Assembly: GCF_022398315.1 (NCBI RefSeq)
Contig: NZ_JAKEVF010000001.1
Span: 1,157,215 to 1,207,500 of the forward strand
Source of the DNA: Shewanella sp. Isolate11
GTDB taxonomy: Bacteria > Pseudomonadota > Gammaproteobacteria > Enterobacterales > Shewanellaceae
Direction: 5' to 3'
DNA length: 50,286 bases
Made by a program: the position numbers and the translations under genes. Positions 1-9,165 of the stretch are shown in pieces (positions within the stretch are counted from its first letter, which is position 1; every line of letters begins with the position of its first letter). Below the pieces are notes generated by a model. That model saw only the letters and a list, made by a program, of their open reading frames with translations, searched no databases and was not told the origin of the DNA.

Positions 1-88
1 CGAAGAAATAATTAGGCGATATGTGCGACATCAAGACAAACAAGAGAAGGAAGAAGCCGAGCGTCAATTACAATTGAACGTTGATTAA
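1..88 (+). CDS. C-terminal end of an unidentified protein (partial)
   Basis: An open frame enters from the left edge and stops with TAA at 86-88, giving 28 residues that are highly charged (EEIIRRY, then a run rich in K, E and Q) and end in LNVD. This looks like a charged helical tail. The gene body is outside the window and I do not recognise the family from the tail. Two hairpins follow directly, one with a T run, so the transcription unit ends here and sohB is a separate unit. Confidence 0.6.
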   Translation, partial: EEIIRRYVRHQDKQEKEEAERQLQLNVD

Positions 89-94
89 TGAATA

Positions 95-146
95 AGCCCC
101 CTTATAGGGGGCCAATCAAAGCCACCTTCTATGAAGGTGGATTTTT
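95..146 (+). terminator. Two consecutive hairpins, second with T-run
   Basis: The first stem pairs GCCCCC with GGGGGC (95-111). The second pairs CCACCTTC (122-129) with GAAGGTGG (133-140) and is followed by ATTTTT. The second is a good intrinsic terminator for the partial gene on the left. Confidence 0.7.
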
Positions 147-329
147 ACTAAGGTATTCTTGTTGGTGTCACGGTTATTATTTAACCAGTTGGTGACATCC
201 ATTGGTATTATTCAAGACAGTGCTGATAGAATAGCGAGCAATTAAAAAACAGTCATATCCATTACAGTAAATGCTTTGGTGAGCAGTTCATATTGGAATT
301 GGGATAAATGGCCTTAACGGAGCTTAATT

Positions 330-1361
330 TTGGAATTTTTGTACGAGTACGGACTCTTCTTAGCTAAAGCTATCACTATCGTTGTCGCGATTGCAGCAGT
401 GGTGATTATTATTTTAGCCTCAGCGGTTAAGCAAAAGGCTGATAAAGGTGAGCTTAAGCTAACCAATATCTCTGATGATTTAGAAAAATTAAAACATGAT
501 TTAAAAGAGGAACTGCTAACTAAGAAGCAGTTTAAAGCCTACGAAAAAAGTCTCAAAGCCGAGCAAAAACAGAAAGATAAGGCTGAGAAGAAACAAACTG
601 AGCCAGAGACGACCCCTAGAGTTTTTGTTATTGATTTTAAAGGCAGTATCGATGCAGGCGAAGTGGCTTCGTTGCGTGAAGAAATCAGCGCCATTTTGAC
701 CATTGCTGAACCTAATGATGAAGTGGTGATTAATGTCGAAAGTGGCGGCGGTATGGTGCATGGTTATGGATTGGCTTCTAGCCAACTTGATCGCCTAAGA
801 AGTGCCGATATACCTTTGACCATCTGTGTCGATAAAGTCGCCGCCAGTGGTGGCTATATGATGGCTTGTGTGGCGAATAAAATTTATGCTGCGCCATTTG
901 CGATTGTCGGTTCTATCGGTGTTGTCGCGCAGATCCCGAATTTCAATCGTCTGCTGAAGAAACATGATATTGATTATGAGCAGCATACTGCGGGTGATTT
1001 TAAGCGCACGCTAACCGTTTTTGGTGAGAATACTGACGAAGGGCGTGAGAAGTTCCAACAAGAGTTGGAAGAGACTCATGTGCTGTTTAAAGCCTTTATT
1101 GCTAAATATCGCCCTGAGCTTGATATCGCCAAAGTGGCTACCGGTGAACATTGGTATGGACAGCAGGCGTTAGAACTTGGGCTTATCGATGGGCTATCAA
1201 CCAGTGACGATGTCATGATGTCACTAGCGAAAGATAAGACGGTCATTAAGGTGCGTTATCAGCTTAAGAAGAAGATTGCCGATAAAATTGCGCATGGAGC
1301 ATCACTTTGCGTCAATGCGGTATTTAATCGTATGGCAGAGAAGAATCAGCCTCTAAGTTAG
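330..1361 (+). CDS. sohB: SohB, inner-membrane S49 family peptidase
   Basis: This is a 343-aa signal-peptide-peptidase-like serine protease anchored in the inner membrane. One membrane helix lies at about residues 9-31, followed by a charged, Lys/Glu-rich linker (about 35-95) and the S49 domain. The catalytic pair is visible: Ser173 in the ASGGY motif and Lys225 in the DFKRT motif, as in SohB/SppA enzymes that use a Ser-Lys dyad. Length matches E. coli SohB (about 349 aa). The start is TTG at 330, supported by GGAG at 319-322 seven bases upstream. It appears monocistronic, bounded by terminators. SohB is known as a multicopy suppressor of htrA (degP) mutants; its physiological substrate is not clear. 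Confidence 0.93.
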   Translation: MEFLYEYGLFLAKAITIVVAIAAVVIIILASAVKQKADKGELKLTNISDDLEKLKHDLKEELLTKKQFKAYEKSLKAEQKQKDKAEKKQTEPETTPRVFVIDFKGSIDAGEVASLREEISAILTIAEPNDEVVINVESGGGMVHGYGLASSQLDRLRSADIPLTICVDKVAASGGYMMACVANKIYAAPFAIVGSIGVVAQIPNFNRLLKKHDIDYEQHTAGDFKRTLTVFGENTDEGREKFQQELEETHVLFKAFIAKYRPELDIAKVATGEHWYGQQALELGLIDGLSTSDDVMMSLAKDKTVIKVRYQLKKKIADKIAHGASLCVNAVFNRMAEKNQPLS

Positions 1362-1382
1362 ATTCTATTGCTGTTAGTCAAC

Positions 1383-1410
1383 AAAAAGCCCACATCATTG
1401 TGGGCTTTTT
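1383..1410. terminator. Bidirectional terminator between sohB and tesA
   Basis: AAAAAGCCCACA pairs with TGTGGGCTTTTT around a short loop. It has an A run on one side and a T run on the other, so it can serve both convergent genes. Confidence 0.85.
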
Positions 1411-1419
1411 GCATTTTGG

Positions 1420-2013
1420 CTATTGAGTGCTGGATTTTTTCAGCCAAGGCGCCACGAAGTCGGCGATTTGCGCTTGGGCGTCTTCATTTGGGTGAATACC
1501 GTCCGCCTGCATCAATTCAGGGTGAATTGCGATATCCGTCATGAAGAAAGGCATTAGGGTGACTTGTTGCTCTTGGGCCAAATCTTGGTAAACCTGAGTA
1601 AACATCTTGGCGTATCGCGGGCCATAATTGGGCGGCACCATGACCTCGCTTAGCAATACTTGGGCACCAGCCTGTTTGCTCAGCTGGATCATTTTTGTAA
1701 GATTTTCTTTCAGTTGTTTGGGTGAGAAACCCCGTAGGCCATCGTTTCCTCCCAGTTCAATTAACACCAGCTTTGCTTGAGTCGATTCGAGTAAAGCGGG
1801 CAATCTACGGGCGCCGCCAGCCGATGTTTCTCCGCTGACAGAGCCATTAATGATCGATAATTCCGGGTGTTTATTTTGTAATAAATGTACCCAACCTTTA
1901 TCTTGCTCCATACCATAGCTTGCACTTAAGCTATCACCTAAGATCAATATCGGGTTAGCATGGGCGGGGACGATAAAGAGTATCAAGGCCATTCCTAACA
2001 GCCTAGAAACCAT
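1420..2013 (-). CDS. tesA: TesA-type GDSL esterase / acyl-CoA thioesterase I
   Basis: A 197-aa periplasmic SGNH hydrolase (thioesterase I / protease I / lysophospholipase L1 family). The N-terminus is a signal peptide ending near AHA-NP, followed at once by block I with the catalytic serine (ILGDSLSASYG). The block with GGND (ELGGNDGLRG) and the C-terminal DGIHPN block with catalytic Asp and His are also present. The frame remains open up to 2142, but the ATG at 2013 puts the signal peptide at the N-terminus and avoids a long overlap with the divergent ABC gene, so I prefer it. It is divergent from the YbbA-like ATPase with only 28 bp between starts, the same tesA/ybbA-ybbP arrangement as in E. 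coli. Confidence 0.92.
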   Translation of the reverse strand: MVSRLLGMALILFIVPAHANPILILGDSLSASYGMEQDKGWVHLLQNKHPELSIINGSVSGETSAGGARRLPALLESTQAKLVLIELGGNDGLRGFSPKQLKENLTKMIQLSKQAGAQVLLSEVMVPPNYGPRYAKMFTQVYQDLAQEQQVTLMPFFMTDIAIHPELMQADGIHPNEDAQAQIADFVAPWLKKSSTQ

Positions 2014-2041
2014 AGTAAAACGATGAGTGAATAAGGATTTT

Positions 2042-2776
2042 ATGTCAGATAATAGCGCTATCACGGTTAATAATCTCATTAAGTCAGTGGCTACCCAAGA
2101 GGGAAGGCTTACTATCCTCAACGGCATCAACTTAGATGTCAAGTTAGGCGAAAGTGTGGCGATTCTCGGCCCATCGGGTTCAGGTAAGTCGACCTTACTC
2201 GGATTACTTGCGGCATTAGATTCACCTACTTCGGGTGAGATTTATCTCGATGGTTCGCCGCTTCATGGCTTAGATGAAGAGGCCAAAGCGGCACTGCGTA
2301 AGCAAAAAATCAGCTTTATTTTCCAATCCTTTATGTTAGTAGATACCCTAAACGCCCTTGAAAATGTGATGCTGCCGGCTGAGCTTTCAGGTATAGAACA
2401 GGCCAGAGAAAAAGCCGAGGCGATGCTGGAACGTGTGGGGTTGAGCCACAGATTGACTCATTTCCCTAACCAGTTATCCGGTGGTGAGCAGCAGCGAGTG
2501 GCTATTGCTCGCGCTTTTATTTGTGAACCTAAGGTGCTGTTTGCCGATGAGCCCACAGGTAATCTCGATGGAGCTAACAGTGATAAAGTCGCCAATATGT
2601 TGTTTGAACTTAATCGTGAAAGTGACACCACTTTAGTGCTCGTGACCCATGACTTACATTTAGCTCAGCGCTGCGAACGTCAATTTATCATGGAGGCTGG
2701 CAGGCTAAGTGAATCCACTCTCGTCGAGCAGCCAGCCACACAGGAAAACAACTCGGTTTCAGTGGAGGCCAGTTAA
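2042..2776 (+). CDS. ybbA: YbbA-like ABC transporter ATP-binding protein
   Basis: ATPase of the LolD/MacB-like class, 244 aa. Walker A is GPSGSGKST, the signature is LSGGEQQRVAIAR, Walker B is VLFADEP, and the switch His is in VTHDLH. The ATG at 2042 follows AAGG (2033-2036) at five bases, so I prefer it to the in-frame GTG at 2027. The stop overlaps the start of the large permease gene (TAATG at 2774-2778), so the two are translationally coupled. Position next to tesA and the partner permease identify the YbbA-YbbP system. Its substrate is not established; a link to envelope lipids is only inferred from the neighbour. Confidence 0.9.
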   Translation: MSDNSAITVNNLIKSVATQEGRLTILNGINLDVKLGESVAILGPSGSGKSTLLGLLAALDSPTSGEIYLDGSPLHGLDEEAKAALRKQKISFIFQSFMLVDTLNALENVMLPAELSGIEQAREKAEAMLERVGLSHRLTHFPNQLSGGEQQRVAIARAFICEPKVLFADEPTGNLDGANSDKVANMLFELNRESDTTLVLVTHDLHLAQRCERQFIMEAGRLSESTLVEQPATQENNSVSVEAS

Positions 2777-5226
2777 TGGAAAAGCGCATCGCTTGGAAGT
2801 TATTTAAGCGCGAACTATTTCAAGGTCAGCTGATGTTGATCATCTTGGCTATCTCTCTTGCTGTGCTTTCGGTTACCGGTCTCGCCAGAGTGAGTGAACG
2901 ATTACAGATTGCCATTAATGGCCAGGCATCAAAGTTTATTGCTGCCGATAGAATCATTAATTCGCCAGTGCCACTTGATCCACAAATTGTTGCTAAGGCA
3001 GATGAATTGGGATTAAAGCATGTGGCCAGCATGCAGTTTAATTCAATGGTGTTTGCTAATGATAATTTTCAATTAGTGACAGTGAGGGCGGTTGCTGACG
3101 GCTATCCCCTTAAAGGTCAGATCGAATTAACTCAAGGCGCCACCGATAAACTGCCCGAATCCGGTAGTTTATGGTATGAAACTCGTTTAGGCGGAATTTT
3201 AGCTCATCCTAAGTCTTTGGAGTTGGGGAATGCGCAATTTAACCTAAGTGAAGAAATTGCACGTTTACCCGATGCGGGGTTTAATCCATTCGCTTCTTCT
3301 CCGGTCGTGCTCATGCGTTTAGATGATGTCGATAAAACCGGTGTGATTCAGCCAGGAAGCCGCGTCAGCTACGTGCATCAATTTACTGGTGATGCAGCTG
3401 CGCTAACGGCGTTTGAAACCGCGGTGAAGCCATTATTGAATAACAGTCAGCGTTGGGTTGATGTGCAGTCGGGAGACTCTCCAATTGCTAATGCTGTGCA
3501 GCGCGCAGAACGATTCTTATTGCTGGCCAGTTTACTGGGTATTGCGCTGGCTTGCGCCGCCATAGGTATTGCTGCGCAGCGTTATTGTCAGCGTCATTTC
3601 GATGTCGTTGCCATGCTGAAAACCTTTGGCGCCTCGGCAAAACAGATCCGTATTTTATTTGGTTTGCACCTGTTGTTGGTAACGGCATTAGGAGTTGTCA
3701 TTGGTTTAGTGGGAGGCATAGCACTGGATGCGTTGATCACCGCTTATCTGCCGCAATCGATTGCGGATTATGGCGCGCCATTAACTCGCCCCTTGCTACT
3801 TGGCGTAGCAACTGGGTTAATTTCGGCATTTATGTTTTCGGCTTATCCGTTGATGCGCTTGTTGTCCATTCCACCATTGCGAGTGTTACAACGCCAGCTT
3901 GAAGGTGTGCAGTTGGGGATGTGGTTACACTTGTTATTGAGCCTTACCGCTATGGCGCTGCTGGGTTATCTCTATTCACAAAGCTTGGCGTTAACCATGA
4001 CGGTTGTGGCTGGGGTATTACTACTGGGTGTGTTACTGAGTGTCTGCGGCTTTTTGCTGATCCGGGCTGGTCACAGCGTCGGTATGAAAACCACCAATCC
4101 ATTGCAATTAGCACTGGCCGGGCTGAGACGTCGAGCCAAGCAAAATGCGGTGCAGTTAGTCGGCTTTAGTAGTGCTTTGGTACTGCTGTTGACCATTATA
4201 GCCTTGCGTCAAGATCTCTTAGATGAGTGGCAGAAACAGCTGCCAGAGCAATCTCCCAACTATTTCTTGGTCAATATTGCGCCTGATGAACAGCAACCAC
4301 TGGAAGATTATTTTAATCAGCATCAAATAAAGGCAACTGATATCTATCCGGTGATCCGTGGCCGATTAGTTGAGATTAATGGTGAAACCTTAATCTCACG
4401 GGAACAAGCCGATGAAGGTGTAGAAGGTCGAGTGGGGATCTCTCGTGAGTTGAATTTGACTTGGCGCGAAAGTATGCCGCCCAATAATGATCTGCTGGAA
4501 GGCCAGTTTAATCAGAGTGCCGATGAGGTTTCTGTAGAATCCGGTGTTGCAGAGCGCCTTGGGGTCGGCATTGGAGACAGCCTGACTTATGTTATCGACA
4601 ATCAAAAGTTAACCGTCAAGATTGCCAGTATCCGAGGCGTACATTGGGAGACGTTACAGCCTAATTTCTTCATGATTTTTAGCAAAGAAGCGTTAGCGCC
4701 CTTTGCTTATACCTCTATGGCCAGTTTCTATCTTAATGATAATCAGAAACCTTTAGTGCTTGAGTTGATTCGGTCATTTCCGACCGTATCTATCATAGAT
4801 ATTGGAGCTATGGTGAAGCAATTAAGACAGATTATCGATCAGGTTTCTTTGTCGCTGACATTGGTATTAGTACTGGTATTACTGGCGAGTAGCTTAGTGA
4901 TGATAGCCCAAACTGAGGCGGGAATGGCAACTCGGCAGCGAGAGCTTGCGGTGCTACGTACCTTTGGGGGCTCAGGCTGGTTATTGCGTATGGCTACTGC
5001 ACTCGAGTTTGCCTTACTAGGCGCCATTTCTGGGCTGTTAGCCGTTATTGTGGCTGAATTTACCTTATATCTACTTAAAACTCAGGTGTTTGAACTTGTC
5101 GTCTATATGCATTGGAATTGGTGGCTATTAGCGCCAGTATGTGGTGCATTAGTCGTGGCACTGCTTGGCACTTGGCGCTGTAGGCAGCTACTTCAAAAGT
5201 CCTGTAGCGACCTGCTCAAGGCGTGA
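2776..5226 (+). CDS. ybbP: YbbP-like ABC transporter permease (FtsX superfamily)
   Basis: An 816-aa permease with an N-terminal membrane helix (about residues 16-38), a first extracytoplasmic domain (to about 240), a group of helices with an FtsX-type block (about 245-360), two further central helices (about 380-430), a second extracytoplasmic domain (about 480-680), and a terminal FtsX block of three helices (about 690-805). This duplicated FtsX layout with ten predicted helices is the YbbP class. GGAGG at 2764-2768 serves its ATG, which overlaps the stop of the ATPase gene. It forms the membrane half of the transporter with the upstream ATPase; the cargo is unknown. Confidence 0.88.
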   Translation: MEKRIAWKLFKRELFQGQLMLIILAISLAVLSVTGLARVSERLQIAINGQASKFIAADRIINSPVPLDPQIVAKADELGLKHVASMQFNSMVFANDNFQLVTVRAVADGYPLKGQIELTQGATDKLPESGSLWYETRLGGILAHPKSLELGNAQFNLSEEIARLPDAGFNPFASSPVVLMRLDDVDKTGVIQPGSRVSYVHQFTGDAAALTAFETAVKPLLNNSQRWVDVQSGDSPIANAVQRAERFLLLASLLGIALACAAIGIAAQRYCQRHFDVVAMLKTFGASAKQIRILFGLHLLLVTALGVVIGLVGGIALDALITAYLPQSIADYGAPLTRPLLLGVATGLISAFMFSAYPLMRLLSIPPLRVLQRQLEGVQLGMWLHLLLSLTAMALLGYLYSQSLALTMTVVAGVLLLGVLLSVCGFLLIRAGHSVGMKTTNPLQLALAGLRRRAKQNAVQLVGFSSALVLLLTIIALRQDLLDEWQKQLPEQSPNYFLVNIAPDEQQPLEDYFNQHQIKATDIYPVIRGRLVEINGETLISREQADEGVEGRVGISRELNLTWRESMPPNNDLLEGQFNQSADEVSVESGVAERLGVGIGDSLTYVIDNQKLTVKIASIRGVHWETLQPNFFMIFSKEALAPFAYTSMASFYLNDNQKPLVLELIRSFPTVSIIDIGAMVKQLRQIIDQVSLSLTLVLVLVLLASSLVMIAQTEAGMATRQRELAVLRTFGGSGWLLRMATALEFALLGAISGLLAVIVAEFTLYLLKTQVFELVVYMHWNWWLLAPVCGALVVALLGTWRCRQLLQKSCSDLLKA

Positions 5227-5250
5227 TTTGAGTTATAACAGGGTAATCAC

Positions 5251-5284
5251 AACGAGCTGTTTAATCTCGGTTAAACAGCTCGTT
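5251..5284. terminator. 14-bp inverted repeat at the convergent ybbP/yfcH ends
   Basis: AACGAGCTGTTTAA (5251-5264) is perfectly complementary to 5271-5284 around a 6-nt loop. It includes the yfcH stop codon and the last codons of that gene. No clear T run follows on either strand, so it may be a Rho-assisted terminator or an mRNA 3'-end stabiliser. Confidence 0.5.
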
Positions 5285-6184
5285 AAATGCGTTATCTAAA
5301 TCGGTAAATTTAAATTGATAGCCTGCCGCTTGAAGACGTTTGGGATAAACGTATTGTCCCTCTAACAAGAGTTCTGATAGTTCACCTAAAGCGATACTGA
5401 GTACTGACGCTGGTATAGGCAATAATGTCGGTCGATTGAGGACTTTACCTAAGGACTGAGTAAATTTTTTATTGCTGACAGGGTGTGGTGCGGTTGCATT
5501 ATAGATCCCTTGGCATTGAGTATTTTCCAGTAGGAACAAGATGATTTGAATTAAATCTTGTTGATGTACCCAGCTCATTCCTTGCTCACCTGAGCCAACA
5601 ATGCCTCCTACACCTAATTTAAATGGCAGTAACATCTTTTTCATGGCGCCGCCGTTTAATCCCAGTACCAGTCCAATTCGGATAATACAGACGCGAGTAT
5701 AAGGCTCGGCTTCTAAGGCCAGCTCTTCCCAGCGTGAACATACGCTGTGGGGAAATTTTTCTTTGTCATCGGTGTCATGAAAGTGAGCCAGATTAAAATG
5801 CTCATCGAGGGGAGTTTGGCTATCGTGGTTGCCATAAATACCAATAGCTGAGCCGCTGATAAATACCGATGGCGGATTTTTACTGGCTTTAAAAAGTTGA
5901 CTGAGTCTAGCTGTGATATCCCAGCGGCTATAACAAATGACCTGTTTATGTGCCAGGCTCCAGCGTTTGTCGGCAATGGGTTCACCGGCAAGGTTAATCA
6001 CTGCATCGAAAGCATCGAGCGAGTTAAGGGCGCTAAGGTTACCGAGAAGTTTATGTTGCTGTCCCAGTTCGAGATGTGCTTTTCCTGCTGAGCGCGTCAG
6101 TAGTGTCAGCTCATTCGCTGGGCTTAATGCTTTAACCAGTTGTCGACCAATAAATCCGGTACCACCAGTGATGAGTATTTTCAT
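5261..6184 (-). CDS. yfcH: YfcH-like TIGR01777 family NAD(P)-dependent epimerase
   Basis: An extended-SDR family protein of 307 aa. The dinucleotide-binding motif GGTGFIG is at residues 7-13 and the central SGSAIGIYG segment replaces the classic YxxxK region as in TIGR01777 (SDR39U1) proteins. The C-terminal 50 residues match the DUF1731 domain (LLEGQYVYPKRLQAAGYQFKF). Cytosolic; substrate unknown. It is downstream of folX on the same strand with a 165-bp gap, reproducing the folX-yfcH neighbourhood of E. coli. Confidence 0.88.
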   Translation of the reverse strand: MKILITGGTGFIGRQLVKALSPANELTLLTRSAGKAHLELGQQHKLLGNLSALNSLDAFDAVINLAGEPIADKRWSLAHKQVICYSRWDITARLSQLFKASKNPPSVFISGSAIGIYGNHDSQTPLDEHFNLAHFHDTDDKEKFPHSVCSRWEELALEAEPYTRVCIIRIGLVLGLNGGAMKKMLLPFKLGVGGIVGSGEQGMSWVHQQDLIQIILFLLENTQCQGIYNATAPHPVSNKKFTQSLGKVLNRPTLLPIPASVLSIALGELSELLLEGQYVYPKRLQAAGYQFKFTDLDNAFNELFNRD

Positions 6185-6349
6185 AGCGGTTTCTTTTTAG
6201 CTGTAATAAGAAAAATATACACTACGACATCAATTTAGGATCACATTTCACCATTTTTCATAGGATGAGGTCTGTTTGGCGTTGTCGGTAATTTACCTGC
6301 GGGAATTGCTCCCACAGGCGAAAAGGAGAGGCTTTTGGCCTAACAATTA

Positions 6350-6727
6350 TTACTGAGTCGGTTTCTTGTAGCACAGCTGCATGGAGACCGAATCGGCAAA
6401 GCGCAGTGCGTGTGGTTTATCAATTTCGACTTTGGCGACGTCGACCCAATCATGTTCGCTGGCAATATTGAGTACTTGATCGGTTAAGTGTTCCAGTAGT
6501 GAAAAGCGATTATTCTCAACCAAAGCAATGATTTTTTTAGTTATTGTGCGATAATTCAAAGCGTCTTCCATATTATCACTGTTGCGGGCTTTGGCCGCAC
6601 AGTAATGGATTTCAGCGTTAATGGTGACGTCTTGCTTATTATTTATTTCGTCTTCTTTTATGCCAATATAGGTGCGTAGGCGTAAGTTTTTGATTCGAAT
6701 GATGGCGATTTCAGGATTCATAAGCAT
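6350..6727 (-). CDS. folX: FolX, dihydroneopterin triphosphate 2'-epimerase
   Basis: A small T-fold enzyme of 125 aa that epimerises 7,8-dihydroneopterin triphosphate at C2'. It is closer to FolX than to FolB: the segments [36 protein letters not shown] and [11 protein letters not shown] match E. coli FolX nearly residue for residue. The catalytic Glu of the T-fold family is in the IGIKEDE region and the conserved Lys in EIDKPHALR. Either of two adjacent ATG codons (6727 or 6721) could be the start; neither has a clear ribosome binding site. yfcH follows on the same strand. Confidence 0.9.
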   Translation of the reverse strand: MLMNPEIAIIRIKNLRLRTYIGIKEDEINNKQDVTINAEIHYCAAKARNSDNMEDALNYRTITKKIIALVENNRFSLLEHLTDQVLNIASEHDWVDVAKVEIDKPHALRFADSVSMQLCYKKPTQ

Positions 6728-6793
6728 TAGCGTGTATGTATAGGTAATTTAAGCCTATCAATTTTATGGAGTATTCAGAAGGATTTTATTTAG

Positions 6794-7876
6794 ATGACTC
6801 GATTTGAAAACCAAGGTGTCGCTTTTAAGGGATTTGCGATCATGGCGTTTCTTGTGGTGATTATGGCGGGCATGAAAGCCGCCAGTCCCATCGTTGTGCC
6901 TTTTGTATTGTCGGCATTTATTGCGGTGATCTGTAATCCCGCTATTAATGGCATGACTAAGTTTAAAATTCCCAGAGCTCTAGCTGTGATGTTTATGATG
7001 ATTGTCATCGTATTAATGGGATTGTGGCTCGCCTCTCTAGTTGGCAGTTCGATTAATGAGTTCTCTAAGCAGCTTCCTGTTTATCGAGTTCAATTAGTCG
7101 ATCAGTTTGCATGGATATTGGAAAAGCTTAAGACCTTAAATATCGAATTGTCTCGCGAGCAGATTTTAGCTTATTTCGATCCCGGGGTTGCCTTGTCGAT
7201 GACCACTAACATGTTATCCAGTGTCGGTGGGGTTATGGCCAACTTGTTTCTGATCATCTTAACTGTGGTTTTTATGCTGTTTGAGTCGGAAAACTTACCC
7301 AAGAAGTTGCACTTTGCCTTGGACGATCCCGATATGCGCCTCAAGCAAATTGATAAGTTTCTTCACTCGGTTAATCAATATATGGTGATTAAAACGTTAG
7401 TGAGCCTAGGAACAGGTTTGGTAGTTGGTGTCGGCTTGTCATTGATTGGTGTCGATTACGCTTTGCTATGGGCTGTAGTGGCGTTTTTATTTAATTACAT
7501 ACCTAATATCGGTTCAATTATCGCAGCGATTCCTGCGGTATTGTTGGCATTTATTCAGATGGGGCCAGCGACGGCAGGTGGCGTAGGGCTACTCTATTTC
7601 GCGACTAATATGGTCATGGGCAATGTGGTCGAGCCTAGGTATATGGGCCGCGGCTTAGGGCTTTCGACTCTGGTGGTCTTTCTTTCATTGATTTTTTGGG
7701 GTTGGTTACTGGGCTCGGTAGGAATGCTGTTATCGGTACCATTAACTATGATCGTTAAAATTGCTTTAGAATCGAGCCAAAGTGGCAGCTGGTTGGCCAT
7801 TTTGTTAGCCGACAGAGTGGATGATTTAGTCGTGGAAACGAGCGGTAAAGCCGTTTTAAAAAGTGATCAAAATTAA
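6794..7876 (+). CDS. AI-2E family transporter (YdiK/PerM-like permease)
   Basis: A 360-aa polytopic membrane protein with about eight hydrophobic segments: two near the N-terminus, one at about 62-84, one at about 145-165 and four in the C-terminal half. The C-terminal half carries the family signature around FLFNYIPNIGSIIAAIPAV. A soluble, charged stretch (about 95-135) separates helices as is usual. The family includes TqsA (AI-2 export), but many members transport other things, including ions, so the substrate is open. AAGG at 6779-6782 is 11 bases from the ATG. The methyltransferase gene follows 15 bp downstream on the same strand, so they are probably co-transcribed. Confidence 0.85.
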   Translation: MTRFENQGVAFKGFAIMAFLVVIMAGMKAASPIVVPFVLSAFIAVICNPAINGMTKFKIPRALAVMFMMIVIVLMGLWLASLVGSSINEFSKQLPVYRVQLVDQFAWILEKLKTLNIELSREQILAYFDPGVALSMTTNMLSSVGGVMANLFLIILTVVFMLFESENLPKKLHFALDDPDMRLKQIDKFLHSVNQYMVIKTLVSLGTGLVVGVGLSLIGVDYALLWAVVAFLFNYIPNIGSIIAAIPAVLLAFIQMGPATAGGVGLLYFATNMVMGNVVEPRYMGRGLGLSTLVVFLSLIFWGWLLGSVGMLLSVPLTMIVKIALESSQSGSWLAILLADRVDDLVVETSGKAVLKSDQN

Positions 7877-7891
7877 AGGTAAATAGATTTA

Positions 7892-8809
7892 ATGCAGTTA
7901 TTTATTCAGGCGTTACAGCAGATCACTTTAGGTGAAGATGCTGAGCGCCTTTTTCACGGCCGTGGTGGAATGTTCCCTGAGAGTGAGCATCTCTGTTTAG
8001 ACTGGTTTCCGCCGGTGTTGTTATTGACCAGCTTTAAAGAAATCACTCAAGATGAAGTTACTCGTCTAACCGAGGCGATAAACCAGCGTTTTAGTAGCGC
8101 AGTCCAGGATATCCCCGTTAATTTGGTGTTTCAACATCGCTGCGGTGGTCAAACTCAGACGCAAGTGTTGCAGGGCGAAGTGCCTGAGCCCCATTATGTG
8201 ATGGAGAATGGCGCTAAGTTTCAAGTGCATCTGCTGAGAGGCCAAAATCACGGTTTATTTCTCGACATGCGTGCCGGGCGAGCTTGGGTTAAACAACACG
8301 CCAAGCAGCGTAAAGTACTTAATTTGTTTGCTTATACCTGTGGTTTTTCTGTAATGGCATTGCAAGGCGGTGCCGATGAAGTGATCAATATCGATATGAG
8401 CAAAGGGGCGTTATCCATCGGTAAGCAAAATCATCTACTAAATGATTTTGCCCATGGGGCGCGTTTTTTCGGGCATGATATTTTTAAGTCTTGGGGTAAG
8501 CTGACTAAGTTTGGACCTTATGATCTCATCATTGCCGATCCGCCAAGTAACCAACGTGGCAGTTTTGTTGCGACTAAAGATTATGCGCGCCTATTAAAGC
8601 GCTTGCCGAGTTTGCTCGCTGAGCAGGGGGATCTGCTGCTGTGTTTAAATGCACCAGAGCTAGATATTGCTTTTCTGAAGCAGCAAGTCATTGACCAATG
8701 CCCGACACTTGAGTTTGTCGAGCAGTTGGCTAATCCTTCAGTTTTCATCGATATAGATCCGAACAAAGCACTGAAAGTTTTGCGCTACAGACATCAATCA
8801 GATGTTTGA
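7892..8809 (+). CDS. RlmI/RlmK-like class I SAM methyltransferase
   Basis: A 305-aa SAM-dependent methyltransferase of the COG1092 group. The N-terminal region is shorter than in RlmI and no PUA domain is evident. The SAM motif I is VLNLFAYTCGFSVMAL, the acidic residue binding the ribose is in NIDMSKGAL, and the catalytic-region motif is IADPPSNQRGSF. RlmI and related enzymes methylate cytosine C5 or guanine N2 in 23S rRNA; a DPP motif favours a nucleic-acid base as substrate, but the precise target cannot be told here. A strong terminator follows. Confidence 0.8.
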   Translation: MQLFIQALQQITLGEDAERLFHGRGGMFPESEHLCLDWFPPVLLLTSFKEITQDEVTRLTEAINQRFSSAVQDIPVNLVFQHRCGGQTQTQVLQGEVPEPHYVMENGAKFQVHLLRGQNHGLFLDMRAGRAWVKQHAKQRKVLNLFAYTCGFSVMALQGGADEVINIDMSKGALSIGKQNHLLNDFAHGARFFGHDIFKSWGKLTKFGPYDLIIADPPSNQRGSFVATKDYARLLKRLPSLLAEQGDLLLCLNAPELDIAFLKQQVIDQCPTLEFVEQLANPSVFIDIDPNKALKVLRYRHQSDV

Positions 8810-8848
8810 TTTTTAATTTAGGTGAGAGACTCCATGAGCTTGGGGTGT

Positions 8849-8877
8849 AAAAAAGGGCTTATTTAAGCCCTTTTTTT
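8849..8877. terminator. Terminator after the methyltransferase gene
   Basis: AAAGGGCTTA pairs with TAAGCCCTTT and ends in a run of T. Flanking A and T runs let it work for the convergent small gene as well. Confidence 0.88.
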
Positions 8878-8940
8878 ATGGATGAGTTCTGGTTAATCAT
8901 CGTAGCTAATCTCTAAAATCTAATTAATAACTAAACCTAG

Positions 8941-9165
8941 TCAATAGCCTAAGTACTCATTGAGCGATGAATTGCTATGGGATTCAATCAGCGCGGCAAT
9001 ACTGTTGTGATCGGGGCTTTTTAACGAAGCAAATTCGCTCATCAATTTACTTTGAACGTCGAATGGCATCGACATGGAGTCCATAAACATATGGATGGAA
9101 AGCAAATCTCCTTTGTGAAGTAGATCAGCCAATCGTTTTGCTTCAAATTCTACCAAAGCATTCAT
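8941..9165 (-). CDS. Conserved-looking small protein of unknown function (74 aa)
   Basis: The ATG at 9165 is preceded by AGAGGTG at a good distance, so I choose it over the longer open frame that begins at 9192. The product starts MNALVEFEAKRLADLL and reads as a soluble, mostly helical protein rich in Ser, Met and Leu, with no Cys and no membrane segment. I recognise no domain. It is alone on its strand, convergent with the methyltransferase and sharing its terminator. Codon use and the ribosome binding site make it a likely real gene; function unknown. Confidence 0.65.
   Translation of the reverse strand: MNALVEFEAKRLADLLHKGDLLSIHMFMDSMSMPFDVQSKLMSEFASLKSPDHNSIAALIESHSNSSLNEYLGY

Noticed and set aside
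3552..4169. Extra frames of 116 and 82 codons inside the ybbP gene
   Set aside because: They are alternate-frame readings of a well-supported permease gene, with no ribosome sites.
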